Under the pieces are notes generated by a model that was not told the origin of the DNA, searched no databases, and saw only the letters and a program-made list of their open reading frames with translations. The translations under genes and the position numbers were made by a program. A DNA stretch of 64,000 nt from positions 62,001 to 126,000 of the forward strand of contig JALOBU010000002.1 in the NCBI GenBank assembly GCA_023228145.1, written 5' to 3'. Shown here piece after piece: positions 42,671 through 51,660 of this stretch. Source of the stretch: Bacteroidales bacterium. Lineage in GTDB: Bacteria; Bacteroidota; Bacteroidia; Bacteroidales; CAIWKO01. Position 1 is the stretch's first letter. Every line of letters starts with the position of its first letter.

Positions 42671-45600
42671 TTAAACTTTTACTAATCTTGCTTTTTCCTG
42701 CAGATAAATCAGGTATTTGTCGCAGGATTTACCATTAATATCTGATAACAAAGCCGCATAATTTAATATCTGGGTTTTGTGTTTGTCCTGTTCTGCACCT
42801 GTTTTAAAATCTATTACAATGCTTCTATCTTTTTCAAAAATGACCCTGTCGGGGCGGTATAACTTATTTTCCGGGGTTATAATGTCTGCTTCAGTTCTGA
42901 CATCCAGCCCGGGGGAAAAAAATTGGCTGATTTCAGTATCGGAAAACATTTCGTTGACATAATTCTTTATTTCATCCGCCTCCCTTTCATTCACAATGCC
43001 TTCTGTAAGCATATTGTCAATAATGTTTTCCGCATCATCAAAATCTTTTATCCCGGAAAGCACATCGTGAACTATATTCCCCCACTTCATGCCTTCAGCC
43101 TTTACATCATCGTCCCACAGTACGTTTGAGTTATATCTTATATTTATTTTTTCCAACCAATTTTCAGAAATAATATAATCCGGAGTAACTTTTTCAATAT
43201 GTTTTCCTTCCTTAACAGTATCTGTATATCGGTAACTGCTGTCGCCAAATTCATAAAACAGTTTATCATCACTCCACAAACCTTCACTTTTTAAAAAGTC
43301 CTGTAATAAAATGCCAAACTTAGCTTCTCCGCTTTTTTCTTCTTTTTTGGTAATTACATATAACTGATTTTCCGCCCTTGTAAGTGCCACATAGCATATA
43401 TTAAGCATATCAATCACTGAACGTAATTTTTCCTGTTCATATAGACAATAATAATCAGTCCCTTCCAATGCGCTTTTTGTAATTTGTACAGGTATGGCCG
43501 GCATATGGTGGAAAAGTTTGCCAGGCATTTTAATCCATGATATTTTACCTTTGCTTTCGGCGGCCTCATCGGCAAAAGGATATATTACCACCGGAAACTC
43601 CTGCCCTTTTGCTTTATGTATTGTCATAATTTTAACAGCGTCCAGTTCTTCAGGTACCGAGATTGATTTAGAATACCCTATTTCATTCCACCACTCTATA
43701 AAATCCAATGGGTTTAAGTTGTTTTTACGCGAAAATTCAGCAATAGCATCAAGATAAAAAATCACAAAGGGGTTGGAAGGTATATTTAGCTTTAGAGAAC
43801 GAATTATTTCTTCATTTAAGTCATATAAAGGTAAACTTGACAAAAAGTGTAAGTTAATATCAATACCGGCTTCAATAAACAATTCATTCAAAGCGGTAAG
43901 CGGTAGCTTGTCTTCTTTACATCTTTCATGGTACAGGTTAATTAAATATTCAGGAACATTTTCCAGGCTATAGTGCTTGCTTATATAAAAAAGTATATAT
44001 CCGACAGCAAGTTCATCATTATTGTTTTGCAGGAACTTCACCATTGAAATCAGCATATTAACTTCGGGCGAAGCAGATAACCATAAAGATTCGGAAGAAA
44101 CCACATCCACAGAATTTTTCATAAGATGTGCGGCAACCGATGCAGATTCTATATTGGTACGGCAAACAACGGCAATATCGTTCAAAGGAACCTGTTCATG
44201 CTTTAAATTCATTACTATTTCCAGAACTTTATCAAGCTGCTTGTTTTTATAATCTTCTCTTTCTATAAAAATAATATTCACATACCCTCCGGTATTACCC
44301 GGTTTGATGTTTTGTTCAATCCGACTGTAAATATCTTTTACACTTTCATCATTAAATTTTTCTGCTAAAAAAGAGAACAATTGGTTGTTAAAGCTGATGA
44401 TTTCCTTTCTTGAACGGTAATTGATATTACTTGCTTGTTCATCATAAATATCGTAAGGGGCAAAGCTCCTTTTCAGGTTCTTCTCGATATCATCAAAATG
44501 TGTAAGTGGTGGTTTTGAATACATATCAGGCAACGAAGCAAACTGCATCACTTCGCCGTTTCGCCAGCGGTAGATAGCCTGCTTGCCGTCTCCGACAATC
44601 AGATTAAGATTCGCTGAAGCCAGTGAATTATCTATCAATGGCAACATGTTTTGAAACTGCAACACCGAAGTATCCTGAAATTCATCAATGAAAAAATGTT
44701 CAAACTTTTCACCTGTCCTTTGATATATAAAAGGCACCGGTTCATTCAGTAATTGTTCGTGAATTTTCCGGTAAAAGTCGCTGATAAATATCAGGTTGGT
44801 TTCAGATTTTATGGCTTCCACTTCCTTCTCAATAAGATTCAACAATGACAAGGGATAAAGGTTGCGCGACAGCAGGCTAAGGTTTCTGAAAGATGCCAGC
44901 AGTTCGACAATGCGATAGTAACTTTCAGTAATAAGAGGTTTTACAGCATTAATGGCATTTTTGTCTGCCTGAGGGGCCGTTGAAGAATACCATTTGTCTT
45001 CTTCTATGGTTTTTGTAGCGTTTTTGTTGACATCCGTATTTCCCAAGCGATTTTGCGCCAGTTTTGTAAAAAGTAACATGACGCCTTTTGAGCCCTGAAA
45101 AAAACTTTTTACATCAATATTTCTCTTATCAATAGTGTTAAGCACATTATGTGCTATGGCATCGGCTTCCTGATTTAATTTGTTCATCTGTGCAAAAACG
45201 CTGCTTATTACCGCTCTGAAATCATTCAAAGTAAAATCACGAAAAAGCTGTATATATTTCTGAGTATCTTCTTTCAGTAATTCCTCGGAAAATATTTTCA
45301 GTTCATCTACCACATCCCAGTTCTTCCCTTCTGACATCTTTTGTTTTACAAATTCTACAAGCACCCTTGTTATGGCTTCATCAGCGCCGGCATAGCTCAA
45401 CAGGACATCAACCGCCTGAGACAAGACGCGTTTTGCGTCCAGTTCCACATCAAAGTTTTGTGGTATTTTCAGGTCATAGGCAAATGTTCTGATGATACGT
45501 TGAACAAAGCTGTCAATAGTGCTGATAGCAAAATCAGAATAATTATGAAGTATTTTTTCGAGCACCAGGCGGGAGCGCAATGCCAGTTTTTTTTCATCAA

Positions 45601-45883
45601 GGCCAGTGGTTTTGCCTAAAATTTCAATCAGAGAAGCGTACTTTTTACGCAGCTCATTATTTTCTTCCGACTCAGACTCATCAAGGCTACTAATCGTTAA
45701 CAGGTACGTAATAACACGGCTTTTCATTTCGTTAGCAGCTTTATTTGTGAAAGTTACTGCAAGTATGCGGCGGTATTTTTCAGGGTCGGACAATACAATT
45801 TTAAGGTATTCTTTTACCAGAGTGTAGGTTTTTCCGGAACCTGCAGAGGCTTTATATACAATAAATTTCTTTTCGGAGAGCAT
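42671..45883 (-). CDS. AddA/RecB-like UvrD-helicase with PD-(D/E)XK nuclease
   Basis: A 1070-residue superfamily 1A helicase-nuclease. N-terminal Walker A A-S-A-G-S-G-K-T-Y-T-L (~12-22), V-T-F-T-N-K-A-A-N-E-M-K (~44), F-I-D-E-F-Q-D-T (Walker B, ~391), V-G-D-G-K-Q-A-I-Y-R-W-R, M-T-I-H-K-A-K-G-Q-E-F and Y-V-A-L-T-R-A-E-N. The last ~250 residues contain R-P-D-R-V-I-F and V-I-D-F-K-T-G, the nuclease core. It would process double-strand breaks to start recombination, as AddA. No AddB partner is adjacent, so it may be unlinked. It is divergent from the ArfB-like gene. Confidence 0.9.
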   Translation of the reverse strand: MLSEKKFIVYKASAGSGKTYTLVKEYLKIVLSDPEKYRRILAVTFTNKAANEMKSRVITYLLTISSLDESESEENNELRKKYASLIEILGKTTGLDEKKLALRSRLVLEKILHNYSDFAISTIDSFVQRIIRTFAYDLKIPQNFDVELDAKRVLSQAVDVLLSYAGADEAITRVLVEFVKQKMSEGKNWDVVDELKIFSEELLKEDTQKYIQLFRDFTLNDFRAVISSVFAQMNKLNQEADAIAHNVLNTIDKRNIDVKSFFQGSKGVMLLFTKLAQNRLGNTDVNKNATKTIEEDKWYSSTAPQADKNAINAVKPLITESYYRIVELLASFRNLSLLSRNLYPLSLLNLIEKEVEAIKSETNLIFISDFYRKIHEQLLNEPVPFIYQRTGEKFEHFFIDEFQDTSVLQFQNMLPLIDNSLASANLNLIVGDGKQAIYRWRNGEVMQFASLPDMYSKPPLTHFDDIEKNLKRSFAPYDIYDEQASNINYRSRKEIISFNNQLFSFLAEKFNDESVKDIYSRIEQNIKPGNTGGYVNIIFIEREDYKNKQLDKVLEIVMNLKHEQVPLNDIAVVCRTNIESASVAAHLMKNSVDVVSSESLWLSASPEVNMLISMVKFLQNNNDELAVGYILFYISKHYSLENVPEYLINLYHERCKEDKLPLTALNELFIEAGIDINLHFLSSLPLYDLNEEIIRSLKLNIPSNPFVIFYLDAIAEFSRKNNLNPLDFIEWWNEIGYSKSISVPEELDAVKIMTIHKAKGQEFPVVIYPFADEAAESKGKISWIKMPGKLFHHMPAIPVQITKSALEGTDYYCLYEQEKLRSVIDMLNICYVALTRAENQLYVITKKEEKSGEAKFGILLQDFLKSEGLWSDDKLFYEFGDSSYRYTDTVKEGKHIEKVTPDYIISENWLEKINIRYNSNVLWDDDVKAEGMKWGNIVHDVLSGIKDFDDAENIIDNMLTEGIVNEREADEIKNYVNEMFSDTEISQFFSPGLDVRTEADIITPENKLYRPDRVIFEKDRSIVIDFKTGAEQDKHKTQILNYAALLSDINGKSCDKYLIYLQEKARLVKV

Positions 45884-45915
45884 GGGTACGATTAAAGAGT
45901 AAAGATAGAAATTTT

Positions 45916-45923
45916 TAATTTTG
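45916..45923 (+). promoter_or_regulatory. -7 promoter element of the ArfB-like gene
   Basis: TAATTTTG is 24 bases before the ATG at 45948, in the short divergent gap with the helicase gene. Confidence 0.4.
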
Positions 45924-45947
45924 CAAAGCCATCATGTGTTGATTATT

Positions 45948-46349
45948 ATGATTGATGGAAAACGCCTCCTGAAAGAAATTATTTTTAATACTTCCCGTGC
46001 TTCTGGAAAAGGCGGGCAGCATGTGAACAAGGTATCCACAAAGGTCGAACTAATATTTAATATTGAAGCATCTGCACTTTTTTCTGAGGAAGAGAAGCAA
46101 TTGATTTTGTCGAAATCCGGCAAATATCTTAAAGATGGCATTAGTATTCATCTTTTTTGCAGCGAAAGCCGTTCACAGCTTCATAACAAAAAGATTGCTT
46201 TTGAAAAATTGATTAAGTTGCTTGAAAAGTACCTGAAACATGCGAAAGAAAGAATACCTACTGAAATCCCTGATGAAGAAAACGAAAAGCGTCTGGCTGA
46301 AAAAAAGCATAAAGCTGAGAAAAAACAAAACAGGCAGAGGGTTGAATAA
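45948..46349 (+). CDS. arfB: ArfB-like peptidyl-tRNA hydrolase (ribosome rescue)
   Basis: A 133-residue class I release-factor-like protein without a codon-recognition domain. It shows the catalytic G-G-Q at residues 22-24 (G-K-G-G-Q-H-V-N-K-V) and a C-terminal Lys/Arg/Glu-rich tail (K-H-K-A-E-K-K-Q-N-R-Q-R) that in ArfB/YaeJ enters the empty mRNA channel to release stalled ribosomes. Length and layout fit ArfB closely. The ATG at 45948 is preferred; an upstream in-frame start would read through the promoter. Confidence 0.9.
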   Translation: MIDGKRLLKEIIFNTSRASGKGGQHVNKVSTKVELIFNIEASALFSEEEKQLILSKSGKYLKDGISIHLFCSESRSQLHNKKIAFEKLIKLLEKYLKHAKERIPTEIPDEENEKRLAEKKHKAEKKQNRQRVE

Positions 46350-46386
46350 TAAAAAAAACTTGAATTTTTTTCAGACATTAATCTTT

Positions 46387-47157
46387 CTAATAACCTTTTT
46401 CTTTTAGCACTTTACGGGCTTCTTTGTAGCCGATATCAAACATTTTTTTTCCCTGGGAAGCTTCAAACATGGAATACTTATTCAGTTCAGAGGGCTCAAT
46501 ATAAATGTCGAAGCTGGGGATTTTGTGTTCGTTCATTTTATTCAGTGCAATATTCAGGATTCGGTCGGCCACATTTACCATTCCCCGATACTTGGTTTCT
46601 GGAAGTACGGGATTAACATTAACACCAATAATCATTTCGCAGTCGTTTTCTATGGGCGATAAAGGAAGATTATCCAGCACACCACCATCAACATAGGTTA
46701 CCCCGTCAATGTTTACGGGCTGGAAGATAACCGGAACTGTACAGGAAGCTATTATTCGTTTTACAAGCTCACCTTCTGAGAAATATTCTATACAGGCTTT
46801 GTCAAGGTTTGTTACAGCAATATGCATGGGAATTTTGAGGTCTTCAAAATTTTTGGCGCTGAGATTTTCACGCAGGGTTTTATATAAGCCTGTCATGCGG
46901 ACAAGACCTTTGTTGGGGACAATAAACTCAAGAAATTTGTAAGTACTTTTATTCGCAAATAAAGTATATATTTCATCAACGGAATGTCCGTCTGCATAAA
47001 GGGCGCCCACTATTGAACCCGCACTTGCTCCTGAAATGACATCAGGATAGATGCCGGCTTCGTTTAATGCTTTTAAAACACCTCCGTGAGCAAACCCCCT
47101 GAATCCACCACCACTCAGAACCAGCCCCGTTTTATATTTTTTCTTTACTTTAACCAT
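46387..47157 (-). CDS. patatin-like phospholipase
   Basis: A 256-residue patatin-domain protein. G-G-G-F-R-G-F-A-H-G-G-V (oxyanion-type Gly-rich, ~16-27), G-A-S-A-G-S (nucleophile Ser in G-x-S-x-G, ~44-49) and D-G-G-V-L-D-N-L-P (catalytic Asp in DGG) are present. Related proteins (RssA/YjjU-type) hydrolyse phospholipid acyl chains; substrate unknown. No signal peptide. It is downstream of an MFS remnant (3-base gap) and the GRAM-like gene, probably on one transcript. Confidence 0.9.
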   Translation of the reverse strand: MVKVKKKYKTGLVLSGGGFRGFAHGGVLKALNEAGIYPDVISGASAGSIVGALYADGHSVDEIYTLFANKSTYKFLEFIVPNKGLVRMTGLYKTLRENLSAKNFEDLKIPMHIAVTNLDKACIEYFSEGELVKRIIASCTVPVIFQPVNIDGVTYVDGGVLDNLPLSPIENDCEMIIGVNVNPVLPETKYRGMVNVADRILNIALNKMNEHKIPSFDIYIEPSELNKYSMFEASQGKKMFDIGYKEARKVLKEKGY

Positions 47158-47160
47158 GAG

Positions 47161-47460
47161 TTATACTGTTTTTTTCGGCACTAAAATTATAAAATATAAA
47201 GTTATAAATAAAACGGCCGCCGAAGAAAAAAACATAGTGACCGCCGGGCCAAAATAAAACCAGATGATGCCGACCAGAAAACTGGCTATCATGGTAAAAA
47301 TACTATTGATGGCAGTAAAAGCCCCTATGGCGGTTGCGGTTTCGTTCTTTCCTGTGATATTGGGAATCCATGCCTTGCTGATACCTTCGTAGCAGGCAGC
47401 ATACAAGCCATAAAAGAAAAGCAAAATGAAATAGATATACAGTCGGTTGCCAAAGACAAA
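47161..47460 (-). pseudogene. 3'-terminal remnant of an MFS transporter
   Basis: This minus-strand frame encodes about 100 residues that resemble the last three membrane helices of a major facilitator: Y-F-I-L-L-F-F-Y-G-L-Y-A-A-C-Y-E-G-I-S-K-A-W, A-I-G-A-F-T-A-I-N-S-I-F-T-M-I-A, then A-V-L-F-I-T-L-Y-F-I-I-L-V-P. Normal MFS proteins have 12 helices and ~400 residues, and no start or first nine helices exist upstream: the frame loses similarity near 47460 and hits a stop at 47515. The upstream boundary abuts unrelated, degenerate sequence (see 47461-47541), so an insertion/deletion removed most of the gene. Confidence 0.7.
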
Positions 47461-47541
47461 GCATTTACAAACTGCCGAAAAGGTATAACCCTTGCAATTA
47501 AAATATATGAATAGCTAAAGAATTTAAGGAAAGAATAAAAG
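47461..47541 (+). pseudogene. possible degenerate four-helix-bundle (S23-like) fragment
   Basis: On the plus strand bases 47461-47541 read A-F-T-N-C-R-K-G-I-T-L-A-I-K-I-Y-E, stop, L-K-N-L-R-K-E, stop, K-L-F. This resembles the N terminus of Bacteroidota four-helix-bundle/23S rRNA intervening-sequence proteins (K-G-I-x-L-A-x-x-I-Y, then T-K-N-F-P-K-E-E), with two stop codons as decay. It sits exactly where the MFS gene is broken. The match is short and made by eye. Confidence 0.3.
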
Positions 47542-47904
47542 TTATTTTCTAACCAGCGCTTCCACAACTTTATCAATACTCAACATTTTACGGTTAAGAT
47601 AATGTGTTTCTCCGTTATCAAAAACCAGTAAAACTTTCTTATTATTATTACTTGTGTCAGCGTTTACAGAAATAATTCTGTCTTTTATTATCTGAACGAC
47701 ATTGGTAATGGGATTGGTAAATATTTCTGATTTTTTTACAAACTCATCCGTAATTTCATGTGTATTCATTTCAAACAGCAGCCGTTTATTGGTAATAGAC
47801 ATAGTGCCGAAATAATCTTTACCTTCCGGGAATGCATAATACAAATCCCATGAATCTATCATAAACTCATTTTGACCAAGCGGGATTTTGAAAGTTTGAA
47901 CCAT
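47542..47904 (-). CDS. GRAM/PH-like domain protein
   Basis: A 120-residue small protein whose sequence (G-T-M-S-I-T-N-K-R-L-L-F-E-M near 41-54, F-D-N-G-E-T-H-Y-L near 95-103) looks like a bacterial PH/GRAM domain: a beta-sandwich with the S-I-T-N-x-R-L-L-F strand typical of the fold. No signal peptide. The ATG at 47904 is 18 bases after a TATATTTG element (47923-47930); earlier in-frame starts fall on the promoter. Probably first gene in the unit leading to the patatin. Function unknown. Confidence 0.6.
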   Translation of the reverse strand: MVQTFKIPLGQNEFMIDSWDLYYAFPEGKDYFGTMSITNKRLLFEMNTHEITDEFVKKSEIFTNPITNVVQIIKDRIISVNADTSNNNKKVLLVFDNGETHYLNRKMLSIDKVVEALVRK

Positions 47905-47922
47905 ACATTTCAAAATAATCAT

Positions 47923-47930
47923 CAAATATA
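47923..47930 (-). promoter_or_regulatory. -7 promoter element of the GRAM-like gene
   Basis: CAAATATA reads TATATTTG on the minus strand, 18 bases before the chosen ATG. Confidence 0.45.
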
Positions 47931-48041
47931 CTATAAAAATTGTCGAAAGTCAAGAAATAATTTAGTTATGTCTAAAATTTAACTAATTGGATATTGAAAC
48001 ATATTTATGCTTGATTATTGCTTTAAGATACTTAAAATTTA

Positions 48042-48049
48042 TAATTTTG
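48042..48049 (+). promoter_or_regulatory. -7 promoter element of saccharopine dehydrogenase gene
   Basis: TAATTTTG with TTG at 48018-48020, a 21-base spacer, resembles a full Bacteroidota promoter; the ATG follows 29 bases later. Confidence 0.5.
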
Positions 48050-48078
48050 CAACAGAATTATGAATTAAATAAATATTA

Positions 48079-49413
48079 ATGAAAAAAGTATTAATCTTGG
48101 GTGCAGGAATGGTTGCAAAACCAATAATTCAGTATTTACTGAGTAAAAAAACAAACTTAACTGTGGCTGCTTTAAACATTGAGGAAGCAAGGCGTATGAT
48201 TGGCAATTCTTCGAACGGAAAAGCCATATACTGGACAGTGGAAAACGAAATTGCACTAGACACCATGGTTTTTGAAAACGATATCGTAGTCAGTCTAATC
48301 CCTTATGCATATCACATAAAAGTTGCTGAATATTGCATTAAGCACAGAAAAAACCTTATTACAGCTTCCTATGCAAAACCGGAAATGTATGCCCTTGACA
48401 CAAAGGCAAAAGAAGCCGGTATTATTATCCTGAACGAATGTGGTTTAGATCCCGGCATAGACCATATGTCAGCAATGCGTATTATTGACCATGTACATAA
48501 AAAAGGAGGCAAAATAGAAGATTTTTATTCTTTATGCGGTGCTTTACCTGCTCCTGAATCATGCAATAATCCTTTCAATTACAAATTTTCATGGAGTCCC
48601 AAAGGTGTGGTTCTTGCCGGCAACAATGACGCAAAATACCTGAGGCACGGAAAAAATGTTGAAATCGCAACAGAGGATTTGTTTAAAAACCCCATGACAT
48701 TGAATTTCCCTGATGTCGGAGAACTTGAGATATATCCTAACAGAGATTCACTATCGTATATTAAAATTTACGGAATTCCGGAAACAAAAACGATGTATCG
48801 TGGCACCTTTCGCTTTAAAGGCTGGTGCGAAACGCTGGATGTCATGAAAGCACTAAAATGCACACTTCTCGACAAACACGATTTTACAAGTAAAAGTTTT
48901 GCTGGCGCTGTCGCAATGGTTAATGGGATGACTGACGAAAAAGATATTCATAAAAAAGCAGCTGCTTTACTGAATATTGATGAGAAAGCTTATTCTTTAA
49001 AGGCAATGGAATGGCTGGGCTTATTCAGCAGTGAACCAATGAACCGTAAAGAAGATTCAATGTATGAAATTACTTCTGACCTGATGATAGAAAAGATGAT
49101 GATAAACGAAAACGACAGGGATATGGTGGTGATGATGCATATTTTCAAAGCATCATATCCTGACGGAACTGCAGAGGTAATTAAATCAAGGATGCTTGAC
49201 TTCGGCTCCATCAAAACAGATACTGCTATAGCCAGAACAGTAGCGCTTCCTGCTGCAATTGCCGTAGAAATGATACTTCAGGAAGAAATAAAGAGTAAGG
49301 GTGTTCATATTCCTGTAATACCGGAAATCTATAATCCTATTCTTGACAATCTTGAAAAACTTGATATAAAAATGATTGAAGAATATGGTTTGCCTTTGTC
49401 TGAAAACTTATAA
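48079..49413 (+). CDS. saccharopine dehydrogenase family protein
   Basis: A 444-residue NAD(P)-dependent oxidoreductase of the saccharopine dehydrogenase (glutamate-forming) type, with Rossmann G-A-G-M-V-A-K-P near 8-15, S-L-I-P-Y-A-Y-H (~71), N-E-C-G-L-D-P-G-I-D-H-M (~119) and R-G-T-F-R-F-K-G-W-C near 236-245. The enzyme links lysine and alpha-aminoadipate semialdehyde via saccharopine; in bacteria it may act in lysine degradation or in other imine chemistry. DapD at 10.8 kb implies biosynthesis by the DAP route, so a catabolic role here is more likely. It stands next to a DnaJ-like gene. Confidence 0.88.
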   Translation: MKKVLILGAGMVAKPIIQYLLSKKTNLTVAALNIEEARRMIGNSSNGKAIYWTVENEIALDTMVFENDIVVSLIPYAYHIKVAEYCIKHRKNLITASYAKPEMYALDTKAKEAGIIILNECGLDPGIDHMSAMRIIDHVHKKGGKIEDFYSLCGALPAPESCNNPFNYKFSWSPKGVVLAGNNDAKYLRHGKNVEIATEDLFKNPMTLNFPDVGELEIYPNRDSLSYIKIYGIPETKTMYRGTFRFKGWCETLDVMKALKCTLLDKHDFTSKSFAGAVAMVNGMTDEKDIHKKAAALLNIDEKAYSLKAMEWLGLFSSEPMNRKEDSMYEITSDLMIEKMMINENDRDMVVMMHIFKASYPDGTAEVIKSRMLDFGSIKTDTAIARTVALPAAIAVEMILQEEIKSKGVHIPVIPEIYNPILDNLEKLDIKMIEEYGLPLSENL

Positions 49414-49423
49414 AATACTCTGA

Positions 49424-50140
49424 TTGAAATTCGGGAAATGGATAGGCGGCGGATTGGGGTGGGCTTTTGGTGGCCCTATAGGCGCTATATTGGGTTTTGC
49501 TTTAGGCTCTGTTGTTGACAGCATTGATGGTTCAACTCCCCAACCTACCCATGCAACACAGCAGGGTGATTTTGTGGTCAGTATGCTCGTTCTCACTGCC
49601 GCTGTAATGAAAGCCGATGGTAAAGTTCTGAAAAACGAACTCGATTATGTGAAGCGTACATTCCTGAACCAGTTCTCCCCTGAACAAACCCGGGAATATA
49701 TGTTGCTGTTAAGGGATATACTGAAACAGGAAATCTCCGTTTATGATGTTTGCAGGCAGATTGATGCCTATATGGATTATTCTTCAAAACTTCAGTTATT
49801 GCATTATCTTTTCGGAATTTCCCTGGTAGATAATGTAACCCATGCTACCGAAATAAAAGTTATTGAAGCCATTGCTAATAACATTGGTATTACAGAAGCA
49901 GATTACCTATCCATTAAAGCAATGTTTGTCAAAGAGGTGGACAGCGCTTACAAGATACTGGAAATTGACCCTTCTGTTAGCGATGAAGATTTGAAAAAAG
50001 CATACCGGAGAATGGCTCTTAAATATCATCCCGATAAAGTAAGTCATCTGGGCTATGAAATGCAAAAAACTGCCAACGAAAAGTTTCAGAATGTTAATGC
50101 TGCTTATGAGGAAATAAAAAAACAGCGTGGCATAAACTAA
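49424..50140 (+). CDS. TerB-DnaJ (DjlA-like) membrane-associated co-chaperone
   Basis: A 238-residue protein with three parts: an N-terminal Gly-rich hydrophobic segment (I-G-G-G-L-G-W-A-F-G-G-P-I-G-A-I-L-G, ~7-30), a TerB-like helical domain (~45-155: M-L-V-L-T-A-A-V-M-K-A-D-G-K-V) and a C-terminal J domain (~168-235) with H-P-D in L-K-Y-H-P-D-K-V. The order is that of DjlA. It would recruit DnaK at the membrane. The start is TTG at 49424, 10 bases after the previous stop, so it is likely co-transcribed. Confidence 0.88.
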   Translation: MKFGKWIGGGLGWAFGGPIGAILGFALGSVVDSIDGSTPQPTHATQQGDFVVSMLVLTAAVMKADGKVLKNELDYVKRTFLNQFSPEQTREYMLLLRDILKQEISVYDVCRQIDAYMDYSSKLQLLHYLFGISLVDNVTHATEIKVIEAIANNIGITEADYLSIKAMFVKEVDSAYKILEIDPSVSDEDLKKAYRRMALKYHPDKVSHLGYEMQKTANEKFQNVNAAYEEIKKQRGIN

Positions 50141-50143
50141 GTA

Positions 50144-51631
50144 TTACAGACGCGATTTGTTCACGGCTTTTTTCCATTCATTGTAAAGAAATTCCCTCTT
50201 AAATTTATCAATTTCAGGCTTAAATATCCGGTCCGTTTCTTTTAAAAGGCTGAGTTGATTTTTATCCCAGTAATCAATAGCAACTCCGGCAAGGAAAGCA
50301 GCTCCAAGTGCTGTAGACTCAATGCTGACGGGCCTTACGACAGTAACATCAAGTATGTCCGCCTGAAACTGCAAAAGGAAATTATTTGCTGCAGCGCCTC
50401 CGTCAACATTCATTATTTTTAGGTCTTCTATACCGGAATCTATTTGCATGGCATTTACAACATCTTTGGTTTGAAAAGCCATAGCCTCAAGCCCTGCGCG
50501 GATGATATGTTTTTTTTCTGACGACAGAGTAAGCCCTGTAATAATACCCCGGGCATCCATGTCCCAGTATGGTGCGCCCAATCCTGCAAATGCGGGAACA
50601 AAATATACTCCATGGTTGTTTTCTGCTTCCAAAGCAATTTTTTCCGTTTCGGCTGCCGCTGAAATGATGCCCAGATTGTCGCGCATCCATTTTATTACGG
50701 CACCTGCAATAAAAACACTACCTTCCAGAGCATAAGAAATTTTCCCATCTATGCCCCATGCAATGGTGGAAAGCAAACCCTGTTTCGACCTTACAGGTTT
50801 TTCTCCGGAATTCATCAATAGGAAGCAGCCCGTGCCATAGGTATTTTTTATCATTCCCTTTTCTAAACAATTTTGTCCAAACAAAGCTGCCTGCTGGTCT
50901 CCTGCAATGCCTGACAAGGGTATGGAAATGCCATCAAAAACTGTTGCATCGGTGTGACCATATAGTTTTGATGAATCAACAACTTCGGGAAGCATACATT
51001 CAGGGATGCCGAAAAGTTCGCAAAGTTTTTTGTCCCAACAGAGGCTTTTGATATTAAACAGCATGGTTCGCGAAGCATTTGAATAATCTGTTATATGAAG
51101 TTTTTCCCCACTTAACTTCCATGCGAGATATGTATCTATTGTGCCGAAAAGCAAATCTCCATTTTTTGCTTTTTCCTTTACACCACTTATATTATTTAAT
51201 ATCCAATGCAATTTAGTAGCTGAAAAATATGAGTCAATAACCAGTCCTGTATTTTCTTGGATATAATCAGTCCATCCTTCTTCACGTAATTTCTTACATA
51301 CTTCTGAAGTTCGCTTATCTTGCCATATTATCGCATTACAAACTGGCTTACCTGTCTTTTTATTCCATACAACAGTAGTTTCTCGCTGGTTTGTGATTCC
51401 TATGGCGGCAATATCTGAAGAAGCAACATTCAGGGAATTCATGACATCCCTGGCAGCCTGCCATTGATTTTGCCATATTTCTTCGGCATTTTGTTCAACC
51501 CAACCGGGAAAAGGAAAAATTTGCTTTGTCTCTATTTGGCTTATTCCTGCAATTTTAGCCTGTTTATCAAATAATACCGCTCTAGAACTTGTAGTCCCCT
51601 GGTCGAGTGATAAAATATATTTTTTTTTCAT
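50144..51631 (-). CDS. glpK: glycerol kinase
   Basis: A 495-residue FGGY kinase that phosphorylates glycerol with ATP. It opens K-K-K-Y-I-L-S-L-D-Q-G-T-T-S-S-R (phosphate loop), followed by G-I-T-N-Q-R-E-T-T-V (~75), N-A-I-I-W-Q-D-K-R-T-S, G-I-A-G-D-Q-Q-A-A-L-F-G-Q, and P-A-F-A-G-L-G-A-P-Y-W-D, D-G-G-A-A-A-N-N-F-L, all GlpK signatures. An upstream in-frame start adds four residues; the ATG at 51631 matches the family. A YitT-family gene lies 29 bases upstream, likely in one transcript. No glpF or glpD is seen here. Confidence 0.96.
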   Translation of the reverse strand: MKKKYILSLDQGTTSSRAVLFDKQAKIAGISQIETKQIFPFPGWVEQNAEEIWQNQWQAARDVMNSLNVASSDIAAIGITNQRETTVVWNKKTGKPVCNAIIWQDKRTSEVCKKLREEGWTDYIQENTGLVIDSYFSATKLHWILNNISGVKEKAKNGDLLFGTIDTYLAWKLSGEKLHITDYSNASRTMLFNIKSLCWDKKLCELFGIPECMLPEVVDSSKLYGHTDATVFDGISIPLSGIAGDQQAALFGQNCLEKGMIKNTYGTGCFLLMNSGEKPVRSKQGLLSTIAWGIDGKISYALEGSVFIAGAVIKWMRDNLGIISAAAETEKIALEAENNHGVYFVPAFAGLGAPYWDMDARGIITGLTLSSEKKHIIRAGLEAMAFQTKDVVNAMQIDSGIEDLKIMNVDGGAAANNFLLQFQADILDVTVVRPVSIESTALGAAFLAGVAIDYWDKNQLSLLKETDRIFKPEIDKFKREFLYNEWKKAVNKSRL

Positions 51632-51660
51632 TTCACAAAACAATTTATAAAATACTCTGG

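Noticed and set aside
42671..45883. novel defence helicase
   Set aside because: All UvrD motifs and the C-terminal PD-(D/E)XK core match AddA/RecB, and no defence genes are around it.
47325..47576. 83-codon minus-strand frame near the MFS remnant
   Set aside because: Mostly a shadow of the MFS remnant in another frame, with a start inside the GRAM-like gene and no recognisable domain.
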